Source: Symploca sp. SIO3C6 (lineage in GTDB: Bacteria; Cyanobacteriota; Cyanobacteriia; Cyanobacteriales; Coleofasciculaceae). Taken from it: DNA of 64,000 nt. The notes beneath the pieces were generated by a model. It made no database searches, was not told the origin of the DNA, and was given only the letters and a program-made list of their open reading frames with translations. Within the stretch, counting starts at the first letter, position 1. Every line of letters starts with the position of its first letter. This document shows, piece after piece, positions 36,401 to 44,600 of the stretch. The stretch is taken from the NCBI GenBank assembly GCA_010692425.1, contig JAAHHJ010000027.1, positions 1 to 64,000 of the forward strand, read 5' to 3'. The position numbers and the translations under genes were made by a program.

Positions 36401-37581
36401 GCCCCGACGGCAAAATCATTGCTTCTGCCAGTAGGGATAAAACCATCAAACTTTGGAACCTTCAAGGAGAGTTGCTGCAAACCCTCCAAGCACATGAAGG
36501 TGGAGTCAACAGCGTTGCCTTTGCTCCACAACGCCATGCTGAGAGCTCTAACAACCAAACCCTTGCTTCTGCCAGTTGGGATAGAACCGTCAAACTCTGG
36601 AGCCTTGAAGGTCAAAAGTTACAAACCCTCACCGGGCATGAAAGGGCAGTCAACAGCGTCGCCTTTAGTAACAACGGCAAGACTATTGCTTCTGCCAGTC
36701 GAGATGGAACCATCAAACTTTGGAACCTCCAAGGAGATTTAAGACAAACCCTCCAGGGGCATCAATTTCCAGTCAACAGTGTTGCCTTTAGCCCCGACGG
36801 CAAGACTATTGCTTCTGCTAGTGATGACGAGACTGTCAAACTCTGGAGCCTTCAAGGAGAGTTACTGCACACCCTTACAGGGCATGAAGATAGAGTCAGC
36901 AGCGTCGCCTTCAATAACGACGGCAAAATAATTGCTTCTGCTAGTTGGGATGGAACCGTCAAACTCTGGAACCTTGAAGGTCAAGAGTTACAAACCCTCA
37001 CAGGGCATGACAGGGCAGTCAACAGCGTCGCCTTTAGCCCCGACGGTAAGACTATTGCTTCTGCTAGTAATGATAAAACTATCAAACTCTGGAACCTCCA
37101 AGGAGACTTGCTCAACACCCTACAAGGTAATCAAGATAGGGTTTATAGCATTGCTTTCAGCCCCAACGGCAAGACTATTGCTTCTACTAGTGAGGATAAA
37201 ACCGTAAAACTCTGGAACCTCCAAGGAGAGTTGCTCGACACCCTCGATAGACATCAAGCTCGAGTCAGTAGCGTCGCCTTTAGCCCCGACGGCAATACCC
37301 TTGCTTCTGCTAGTAATGATAGAACCATCAAACTCTGGAACCTCCAAGGAGAGTTGTTGCAAACCCTCCAGGGACATCAAGATGTGGTAATCAGCGTTGC
37401 CTTTAGCCCAGACGGCAATACCCTTGCTTCTACTAGTGGGGATAATACCGTGATTCTCTGGAATTTAGCAGATTTAACTCTAGATTCACTCCTGCAGGAT
37501 GCTTGTGATTGGGTAGGTGATTATCTCAAGCACAACGCCCTAAAGAGCGATCGCACTCTCTGCAACAATATTAAAAATTAA
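33451..37581 (+). CDS. Triple-TIR, membrane, 14-WD40 protein
   Basis: 1376 residues from ATG 33451 (TTG 33427 in frame is weaker). Three TIR domains: about 4-165 (FDAFISYGRADS), 236-370 (QVLISYADKD) and 437-575 (LDVFISYSRADS). Each keeps an acidic residue after the SPYC/SSYT motif (E78 in TIR1; SSYTQQE; SPYCADE), the position of the NADase glutamate in enzymatic TIRs. Between them are short helical segments with the WxRQxxxxxxLLxG pattern. A charged coiled coil (about 635-667) leads to one membrane helix (about 669-690). Then come 14 WD40 repeats (about 765-1345), enough for two seven-blade propellers, and a tail CDWVGDYLKHN...SDRTLC. No NTPase domain is present. TIR-WD40 proteins are common in cyanobacteria; NAD cleavage or signalling by assembly is inferred. 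Confidence 0.93.
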   Translation: MTAFFDAFISYGRADSKALATKLHRRLLEAGLKIWFDQNDIPLAVDFQNQIDDGIEKSHNFLFIIAPHSVNSPYCLKEIELAIKLKKRIIPLLHVEVISQETWQSRFPQGTQEAWETYKAQGKHTVFQNMHPTISKINWVYFRERMDDFEQSLAGLIDLFNRHRDYVEQHTQFLVKAREWERHQKQTSYLLIGEEKQEAQSWLKKRFQNDQPPCVPTDLHCEYITESIKNANNLMTQVLISYADKDRAAMEKVRNSLRRVGITVWTNSTDIQTGEVFEEAINRGIEQTDNLVYLLSPESVKSSYTQQELALAIFLNKRIIPVLVRKTDPSIIPSALRDLQYIDLTDNVGENDYLLDESQLLRIINQDQAYYNEHKILLTKAWKWKRQNHNPSILLRGYNLRSAETWLKVAKKRRQHPPTTLQEEFITQSLQQPPLESLDVFISYSRADSDLARKLNEELQLQGKTTWFDQESIASGSDFQQEIYQGIKVCDNFLFILSPRSVNSPYCADEVEYAASLNKRLVTVLHRQVNTADLHPQLAKVQWIDFNQHNREFNANFNQLVRTIDTDRTHVHSHTKWLQRALEWEQKSKSADLLLRGSEFLIAQNWLEATEQEKKQPAATRLQKTFIEASKNAIAAAAEEEKRRQTEMLRLQEERTKEAQARLAQQKKSLVAVSMLLVAAVGISIFAFSLWKRAIQGTEGQINALSRFSLVLIESNQEFDALLEGIRAGGLLKKNLNTVKLELEEPILRVLQAVVYEKGFREHNRLTKHKDGVLSVVFSPDGKIIASASRDKTVKLWNRQGKLLQIFKGHQDGVNSVAFSPDGKTVASASDNNTIKLWNRQGKLLQTLEGHTKLVFSVAFSPDGKTIASASDDNTVKLWNLQGELLQTLQGHQDGVNSVAFSPDGKIIASASRDKTVKLWNLQGELLQTLQGDQSWVNSVAFSPDGKTIASASDDQTVKLWSLQGKLLQILQGHQDGVNSVAFSPDGKIIASASRDKTIKLWNLQGELLQTLQAHEGGVNSVAFAPQRHAESSNNQTLASASWDRTVKLWSLEGQKLQTLTGHERAVNSVAFSNNGKTIASASRDGTIKLWNLQGDLRQTLQGHQFPVNSVAFSPDGKTIASASDDETVKLWSLQGELLHTLTGHEDRVSSVAFNNDGKIIASASWDGTVKLWNLEGQELQTLTGHDRAVNSVAFSPDGKTIASASNDKTIKLWNLQGDLLNTLQGNQDRVYSIAFSPNGKTIASTSEDKTVKLWNLQGELLDTLDRHQARVSSVAFSPDGNTLASASNDRTIKLWNLQGELLQTLQGHQDVVISVAFSPDGNTLASTSGDNTVILWNLADLTLDSLLQDACDWVGDYLKHNALKSDRTLCNNIKN

Positions 37582-37587
37582 TCTATT

Positions 37588-37646
37588 TCCCCATCTCCCC
37601 ATCTCCCCATCTCCCCATCTCCCCATCTCCCCATCTCCCCATCTCC
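37588..37646. repeat. CCCCATCT octamer array
   Basis: About seven units of CCCCATCT fill the whole gap between two convergent genes and reach the stop codon of the adenylate-forming enzyme. Inverted related runs lie at 39167-39222. Confidence 0.9.
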
Positions 37647-39152
37647 CTACTGGCGAGTATAGCGATGCTTAACTCCAATCGGAAAATATTCCGGATCACC
37701 CATGGGGGTTAATTCTAATTGAGGTTGTTGGTATTCGACTGGGACATAATTGGCAAACTCGCTATTGAGTCGTAACAATTGAGCAAGAATTGAAGCACTA
37801 ATCGCTTCCTGTTTCTGCTCACTTGCCTCCACCCCAGGCGCTAACTCAACGGCAATAAATAAAAAGCGATTCTTGTCAGCATCTTCTTTAACCTGAAGGA
37901 CAAACTTACCCGTCACCCAATCTCTAATCACTGGTTGCTCTAATCCCACCGTTACATTCTCAGGATAGATATTGGCACCGAAGTAGGAAACAGTAAAATG
38001 AGAACGTCCGAAAACATAGGCAAAAGGTAGAGGATAAATACCTCGATCGCCAAATTTCTGTAACTCGGCAACAGGATCAAAGTCTACTTGTTTCAGGAAT
38101 TGGAGCATTTGGTCATAGGAAATTAACCCGCCATGATCTGAGATGTGATATCTGATTAGGGGAATACCGTTATCTCCAGAAAATAGTAAAGTTCCCTCTT
38201 CAATCTCGAATAAACGACTCAAGGGGTCATATTGTACTAAAGTTGGTAGGCGTGATTCTCCAAATAGAGTACGGGCAATATCTGGATTTTGGGCAAAAAA
38301 GCGACGGATACAGATACTAAGGGGCGTTTCATTACCCAAAACCCCAGCATCAGCAGTGCCATAGAGAGAGGCCCAATCATAGCAGGGATTTTGGGAGCCG
38401 ACGCGATTGCCCACAAGAGTGCGCCACTCTTCACTAAATACTTCCCCAGCAGTAACTAATTTAATTTCATATTGGGACCAATCCATACCGCCAGCAATAC
38501 CAGTATCAATCACATCCTTGAGAAAGGGCGGATAGCCTAGTAATACCACTTGCTCAAAAGCAGAACCAAGTTCTTGTACCACTCGCAGGATTTCTTCTTT
38601 ATTATTGCCGGGAGTAATTATAGTAATCGGATAACCCTTACTAGCGAGGTAACGGCAACAGTTAGCAGTATAAACTCCTCCTACCCAAGTTCCTAAAGTA
38701 AAACAGACGACAGCGAGTGTAGATTTGCTGTCGGCAAAGAAACTGTCGTGAAAGATTTGCTCAAAGCGGGTCGCAATTTGGAGTTCATCAGCTAAAAAAC
38801 GCGGCCAAAATGTTGGTTTACCCGTGGAGCCAGAGGAGGCGGCAATCATGTCACACTTTTCTAGCTGCCCATGGCGACACAGAGAAGCTAACGGATGCAG
38901 CCGTAGATAATTGCTTTTGTTAGTCAGGGGAAGTTTTTGAAAATCAGAGAAACTCTCAATTGAGGCTGGCGTGATGCTATGTTCCCTTAAAAAAGTTTGG
39001 TAGGCTGGGACAGTACTGGCAACTGAGTGAAATAAACTCAGGGCTGCCTCTTCTGGGGAGACTTGCTGATGTCTGTGCAATTGCGCCTCCAAGGGCGTAT
39101 TCACAAAGTCTTGAAATGCTGTTGTTGCCCGATGACGTTGTTCTTCCTGCAT
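37647..39152 (-). CDS. PaaK-like adenylate-forming enzyme
   Basis: 501 residues. The AMP-binding signature ASSGSTGKPTFWPR (about 104-117) and the second motif SLYGTADAG are those of phenylacetate-CoA-ligase-like (PaaK) adenylating enzymes. The segment GTLLFSGDNGIPLIRYHISDHGGL matches the family A5 region. The length is somewhat above typical PaaK (about 440). Acyl-AMP formation is expected; the acyl substrate and acceptor (CoA or a carrier protein) are not readable, and no carrier protein or PKS/NRPS gene is adjacent. Start ATG 39152 is followed by a repeat-rich spacer. Confidence 0.85.
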   Translation of the reverse strand: MQEEQRHRATTAFQDFVNTPLEAQLHRHQQVSPEEAALSLFHSVASTVPAYQTFLREHSITPASIESFSDFQKLPLTNKSNYLRLHPLASLCRHGQLEKCDMIAASSGSTGKPTFWPRFLADELQIATRFEQIFHDSFFADSKSTLAVVCFTLGTWVGGVYTANCCRYLASKGYPITIITPGNNKEEILRVVQELGSAFEQVVLLGYPPFLKDVIDTGIAGGMDWSQYEIKLVTAGEVFSEEWRTLVGNRVGSQNPCYDWASLYGTADAGVLGNETPLSICIRRFFAQNPDIARTLFGESRLPTLVQYDPLSRLFEIEEGTLLFSGDNGIPLIRYHISDHGGLISYDQMLQFLKQVDFDPVAELQKFGDRGIYPLPFAYVFGRSHFTVSYFGANIYPENVTVGLEQPVIRDWVTGKFVLQVKEDADKNRFLFIAVELAPGVEASEQKQEAISASILAQLLRLNSEFANYVPVEYQQPQLELTPMGDPEYFPIGVKHRYTRQ

Positions 39153-39166
39153 TTTTAGTTAGATAG

Positions 39167-39275
39167 AGGGGGAGAGGGGGAGATGGGGAGAGAGGGAGAT
39201 GGGGAGATGGGGAGATGGGGAGACGATTTTTATTAACTTTCTGCCTCCTGCCTTCTGCCTTCTGCCTCCTGCCTC
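39167..39275. repeat. GGGGAGAT and CTGCCTC tandem repeats
   Basis: GGGGAGAT-type units run from 39167 to 39222 (the inverse of 37588-37646). CCTTCTG/CCTCCTG heptamers at 39241-39275 belong to the family that is also found inside the STAND gene at 46951-47145. They lie in the divergent promoter region of two genes. Confidence 0.8.
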
Positions 39276-39333
39276 GGAGCCTTTGCTGTTAAATAAACAC
39301 TAACTTATAATTAAGTCATTACATCGAATTAGT

Positions 39334-41358
39334 ATGAGCCAAGGAATTGCGCCGGGGCTAACCTTAGGCGACGAGCGCTATCGTATCATTCGCCAATTAG
39401 GCCATGGTGCCTTTGGACGTACTTATGTAGCTCAAGACTTAAATCGTTTCAATGAGCTGTGCGTTTTAAAGGAATTTGCACCGGAAGTGCAAGGTACCTA
39501 TGCCTTGCAAAAAGCAGAAGAATTATTTGAAAGGGAAGCTGGTGTTCTTTATAAATTAAAACACCCTCAAATCCCCCGCTTTCGAGAGCTTTTGCGAGTC
39601 AAACAGCCGGAAAAGAGGTTGCTGTTAGTGCAGGATTTTATCGAGGGCAATACTTACCACAGCTTACTAGCTCAAAGAAAGCTTCAGGGAGTGCGATTTA
39701 ATGAAACTGAAGTAACTCAATTACTACTAAATATCTTGCCAGTTTTGCGCTACATCCACTTAAAGGGCGTTATTCATCGTGATATCTCTCCAGATAATTT
39801 GATTTTGCGCTCTACTGATGGCTTGCCAGTGCTGATTGATTTTGGCGGTGTCAAGCAAGTGGCGGTAAATGTAGTTTCCCAATTTTCGGCTGCAGCTTTA
39901 AATGGTAGCATATCGCGTTCTGCAACCCGCTTAGGGAAAGTGGGCTATGCTCCCCAAGAACAAATGCTTAAAGGTATTGTTTCTCCTAGCAGTGATCTTC
40001 ACGCACTAGCGGCAACGGTATTAGTATTGCTCACTGGTAAGGAACCACAGGAATTAATTGACGCGCACAATTTTAGTTGGAATTGGCGGCAGGAGGTGGA
40101 TATTAGCCCCAATCTGGGCAGTATCCTAGATAAAATGTTACACCTCATACCACGCGATCGCTATCAAAGTGCCAATCAAGTTTTGCAAGCCCTTGCTGGC
40201 TCTTCCACACCAGAAGTTGAGCCCCCTGAGCCACAAGCACAGCCACAACCGGAATCTACGACTCAAGCCACTGTGGCAGTAGCTCCTGCTCCAGATGCGG
40301 CTAAGGTTGCACAATCTTCTTCCCCCATGGCTCAGACACAAATACCTAGCTCAACTAGCAGTGGTTCACTAGGCTGTTTGGGAACTACGCTGCTAGGATT
40401 AGCGGGGGTGTTTGCTGTCGGTAGTTTGAGTTTTTTCGCTACGACTTGGTGGCTACAGTACCAGACGCCACCTGAAGAACAAATTGAGCCATCATCGACA
40501 GATGAGCCTCCAGTTTTCCAGCTGCCAGACCAACCTACTGTACCGCCACAAGCACAGTTTTCTCAAGAGGAGCAAGAGCGCAAGCGAGTCTTGAGAGGGC
40601 AACGTCGTCGTTTGGGTATTAATGATCGGTTTTATGTTGCTTTAGTTAATCAAGCCTTTTGGAATCAGTACCCTAATCAACAAGGACGTCAGTTGACTAA
40701 TCAACCGGAGGATGAACAGTTACGAGAGCAATGGGATGAAATTGCTGCTCAAGAATTGGAAAAGTTAGAACAGGTAGATTTAAGCCTAGCAGCGCGTCGG
40801 CGTTTGGGCAACTATGGGGAAGCCGACATCAATCGTTGGAAAAGGGAAGTCAATCAACTTCACCTCAGTAGCCGTGCTCTCTATGACTTAGCAGATGCTA
40901 AGTTTTTAGCACTATTTCCAGAACAACGTGACCAAGAGTTTTTAAAAAAACCTATTGGTCAAGTGTGGCGAGCGATCGCTGCTGATCAACTCAAGGATTT
41001 GAAAAGTGGAGATATTCTTGAGGAAATTGTATTTGATCCAGGAGCATTTGGTAAAGAAATTAGTGGCACCCTCCAGCCAGGAGAAGGAAAAGCCTTCATT
41101 GCCAGATTAAGAGTTGGTCAGGAAATGGATGTTAGCTTAGAAACAGACCCTAAGGTTTTATTCTCTATTTATGGTCCTACTCGTCAAATTATTTTATTAG
41201 AAGATTCGCGCGATCGCTCTTGGCTAGGAGAACTCACCCAATCTGGTTTTTATGAGTTTGTAGTTACCTCCGATGCCCAAAGACCCATTGATTATACATT
41301 AGAGCTTAGGGTTGAAGGTAAAGTATCTCCTGAGTTCTCGGCAGAGGAAGAAGAATAA
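39334..41358 (+). CDS. Membrane Ser/Thr protein kinase
   Basis: 674 residues. Kinase domain about 16-285: glycine loop RQLGHGAFGRTY, VLKEF lysine, catalytic loop HRDISPDNLILR (Asp and Asn kept, but the usual Lys is Ser), and the Mg loop as VLIDFGGVKQ. This HRDIS variant recurs in cyanobacterial kinases. A Pro/Gln-rich linker precedes one membrane helix (about 347-371). The extracytoplasmic part has a helical, Arg-rich segment (about 410-545) and a beta-rich end (about 570-665) resembling a PPC-type domain. Probably senses envelope conditions and phosphorylates cytosolic targets. ATG 39334; transcribed alone. Confidence 0.9.
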   Translation: MSQGIAPGLTLGDERYRIIRQLGHGAFGRTYVAQDLNRFNELCVLKEFAPEVQGTYALQKAEELFEREAGVLYKLKHPQIPRFRELLRVKQPEKRLLLVQDFIEGNTYHSLLAQRKLQGVRFNETEVTQLLLNILPVLRYIHLKGVIHRDISPDNLILRSTDGLPVLIDFGGVKQVAVNVVSQFSAAALNGSISRSATRLGKVGYAPQEQMLKGIVSPSSDLHALAATVLVLLTGKEPQELIDAHNFSWNWRQEVDISPNLGSILDKMLHLIPRDRYQSANQVLQALAGSSTPEVEPPEPQAQPQPESTTQATVAVAPAPDAAKVAQSSSPMAQTQIPSSTSSGSLGCLGTTLLGLAGVFAVGSLSFFATTWWLQYQTPPEEQIEPSSTDEPPVFQLPDQPTVPPQAQFSQEEQERKRVLRGQRRRLGINDRFYVALVNQAFWNQYPNQQGRQLTNQPEDEQLREQWDEIAAQELEKLEQVDLSLAARRRLGNYGEADINRWKREVNQLHLSSRALYDLADAKFLALFPEQRDQEFLKKPIGQVWRAIAADQLKDLKSGDILEEIVFDPGAFGKEISGTLQPGEGKAFIARLRVGQEMDVSLETDPKVLFSIYGPTRQIILLEDSRDRSWLGELTQSGFYEFVVTSDAQRPIDYTLELRVEGKVSPEFSAEEEE

Positions 41359-41670
41359 AGACGCGGGGACAGATCGACCGGTCGACGCACCGGACAAATT
41401 GGATGGGGATTTAGCCCCAACCAATATTATACACCGCAAGTGACGGTGGGGTATTTGACCCATATTAATTTCGATAAAGTAAGACCAAAATATATGTTGG
41501 GTTTTGTTACCTCAAACTAACCTACTAATACTGCCCTCATCCCCCAGCCCCTTCTCCCTATTTTGGGAGAAGGGGAGCAAGTCTAGTAAGTCCCTCTCCT
41601 AGGATTGGGAGAGGGATTTAGGGTGAGGGCGAAAAAAGGTGAAATCTTCGCGATAATCTTAAGAAAAAAA
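41359..41670. repeat. Spacer with a long imperfect palindrome at 41533-41630
   Basis: Convergent spacer. GCCCTCATCCCCCAGCCCC is matched by TTTAGGGTGAGGGC at the far end. Inner stems CTTCTCCC/GGGAGAAG and CCCTCTCC/GGAGAGGG fold as well. The CATCCCCCAGCCCCTTCT core recurs at the right window edge (63946-63963). It may terminate both flanking transcripts. A partial GTTGGGTTTTGTTACCTC element lies at about 41493-41526. Confidence 0.65.
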
Positions 41671-44600
41671 TTAATCACATAATTTGCGATCACTCTTACT
41701 CACATTCGGGTTATTATGGAGGTAGTCTTGCGCCCAATTGCAACTGCGCTCTAGTAAATTGTCTAAGTTTGAATCCAAAACTAGCATGCCCTCATCATTA
41801 GCGACAGTGATATTCTTGTCTCTAGGGTTGAGATTAATATCCGAAAACGGATTGGCTGAGTTCAGGGTAGTTTCCTTGAACCAAATACCATTGAACATGC
41901 CTAGAGTATAGAGGTTTACACTATTTCCATAATTACTAAGACCTAGTATATTGCCATCAGGGCTGAAGTATAGGCTATAACCATCCTCTTTACTTAGTGT
42001 TTTGAGTTCCTTGATATCCTTACTTTTCCATAGCTTAATAGTTTTGTCATCACTAGTAGAGGCAATAGTTTTTCCATCGGGGCTGAAAATTGCGCTTGTT
42101 ACCCTATCAGTGTGCTTATCAATGGTTTGGCGTAGGGTGCCGTCAAGACTCCAGAGTTTGACGGTGTTATCATCACTGGCAGAGACAATGGTATTGCCAT
42201 CGGGACTAAAACTAACACTGTTGACTTTATCACTATGTCCCTCGATAGTTTTGCGTAGAGTACCATCAAAATTCCAGAGTTTTATAGTCTTGTCATCACT
42301 AGCAGAGGCAATAATTTGATTATCTGGGCTGATACTTATGCTATTGATCCAGTCACTATGATCTTTGAGAGTCGCTAACAAAGTACCATCAGCACTCCAG
42401 ATTTTCAAGGCATGATCCTTACTAACAAAGGCAACTGCTTTGCTATCTGAACTAAAACTGATTGTGTCTCTAGTGCAATATCCCCTGTTATGCCCTCGGA
42501 AAGTCTTGAGTTCCTTTCCATCCTTGCTCCAAAGTTTCACTATATAGTTTTTCCTTCTGGAGTAGGTTTTCAAAGAGTAAGTGTAGGAACAACTGATAGA
42601 GTTAATGAGTGAAGCATTAGAGCTAAAGAAGCTCTTAGTAAACCAATTATTATTGGCACTGATTTCCTCACTTAGTGCGGGCAGGGTTTGGATTAGAGTG
42701 CCATCAATGTTCCAGAGTTTGACAGTGTTGTCATCACTAGCAGAGACAATTATTTCCCCATTAATACTAAAACTGACACTTTTGACTGCTTTGCTGTGCC
42801 CCCGCAGGGTTTTGATCAAGTTACCGTTACGCCTCCAGAGTTTGACAGTGCTGTCAGCACTTGCAGAGGCAATGATTTCACCATCAGGACTGAAACTCAA
42901 GTTTGTTATCTCATCGTTATGTCCTTTGAGAGTTGCAAGTAAGTTTCCCTGAAAATTCCAGAGTTTAACAATATGATCTCTACCATTGACACCATAAATA
43001 GAATGAACAGAAGCAATAAAGCTATTATTAGGGCTGAAGCTTACGTTCTGTATACCATGGCTATCAATAGTTTTCAGTTTAGTGCCATCGCTGCGCCAAA
43101 GTATAATTTCTGTGCGATTAACAGAGGCAATAGTCTTGCTATCCGAACTAAAACTGATTCTTGCTATTTGGTTATTATGCCCTGTCAATGTTTTTATTAA
43201 AGTACCGTCATTGTGCCAGAGTTTTATTAAATTATCATCACCAATAGAAGCAATAATTCTACTGTTGGGGCTAAATATAGCGCTCCTAACTATCTCAGTG
43301 TGTCCTGGTAAAACTTTGATTAAGGTGCCACTATTACTCCATAGTTTCACCTTGTTATCATAGCCAATAGAGGCAATAATATTACTGTCAGGACTGAATT
43401 CAATACTACGGATGTTAGTGTGTTCTGACCAGCTTTTGATAGGGGTACCATCGTCACTCCAGAGCTTAATAGTTTTATTATTGACAATAGCGGCAATAAT
43501 TTTGCCATTGGGACTCAAGCTGATCTTTGTGACTCTACCTATATCACTTCCTAAATTAATTTCTCGACCATCAAGACTCCATAACTTGACAATATCGTCA
43601 GCACTAATTGTAGTAAAGCTCTTGCCATCAGAGCTAAAAGTCAGGAATGAACTGTCTCCTTGAAGTATTTTGATTAGAGTGCCATCATTTTGCCAGAGTT
43701 GTAATGGGTTGTGATTACTAGCAGTAGCAACAATCGTCCCGTCATGGCTGAACCTTACCCTGGATATACTAATACCATTGTCTGCATCGGTATTAACATC
43801 ATAGTTTTGGATACTCCAGAGTTTTACTGTTTTGTCTTTACTAGCAGTGGCAAGGTTTTTGCTATCAGGACTAAAAACAACTTTAGTGATACTGTCGCTG
43901 TGCCCAATCAATTCATCATCAATATTGCTACCTAGTAGTTTCGCTGATTTATTATCCCATCGCCAAACTAATGCTCGTAGCTTACCATCAGGACTGAGAG
44001 CGGTCTTGGTAAAGGAATTATCGTAAGAAATACTAATATTTTTGAGCAGATTACCCTCAAGATCATAGAATTTTTCTGCGGTATCTTTATTGGTCAGAAT
44101 AATAGTCTTATTATCTTTGCTAAACCTTATACCAATAGTCCCATAATTATTGATATTTTTAATCTCTTTCCCATCACGCCAGAGTTTTAATTTGTCGTGT
44201 TGATCAGCGGAAGCTAGTAGCTTGCCATCGTGACTGAAACTTACACTTGTGATACTACCAGTGTGTCCAATCAAAGTTTGAAGAGGAGTTCCGTCAATGC
44301 TCCAGATTCTGACGGTTTTGTCTTCACTCGCCGTAGCTAGCTTCTTGCCATCAGGACTAAAGCTAACGCTGGTGACACTATCAGTATGCCCTTCTAGAGT
44401 GGAGGTTTTTTGACCATCAATGCTCCAGATGATAACAGCTTTATCTTTACTAGCCGTAGCTAGCTTCTCGCCATCGGGACTAAAGCTAACGCTGGTGACA
44501 CTATCCGTATGACCTTTTAAAGTAGCTATTTGTTTACCGTCAACGCCCCAGATGATAACAGTTTTGTCTTCACTAACTGTAGCTAGCTTCTTGCCATCAG

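Noticed and set aside
35671-37380. Long open frames on the minus strand and in the +2/+3 frames opposite the TIR-WD40 repeats
   Set aside because: They mirror the repeat period of the WD40 coding frame and show repeated low-complexity peptides; there are no ribosome sites or family matches.
42002-43663. Plus-strand ORFs opposite the STAND WD40 region
   Set aside because: Periodic leucine/serine-rich shadows of WD40 codons.
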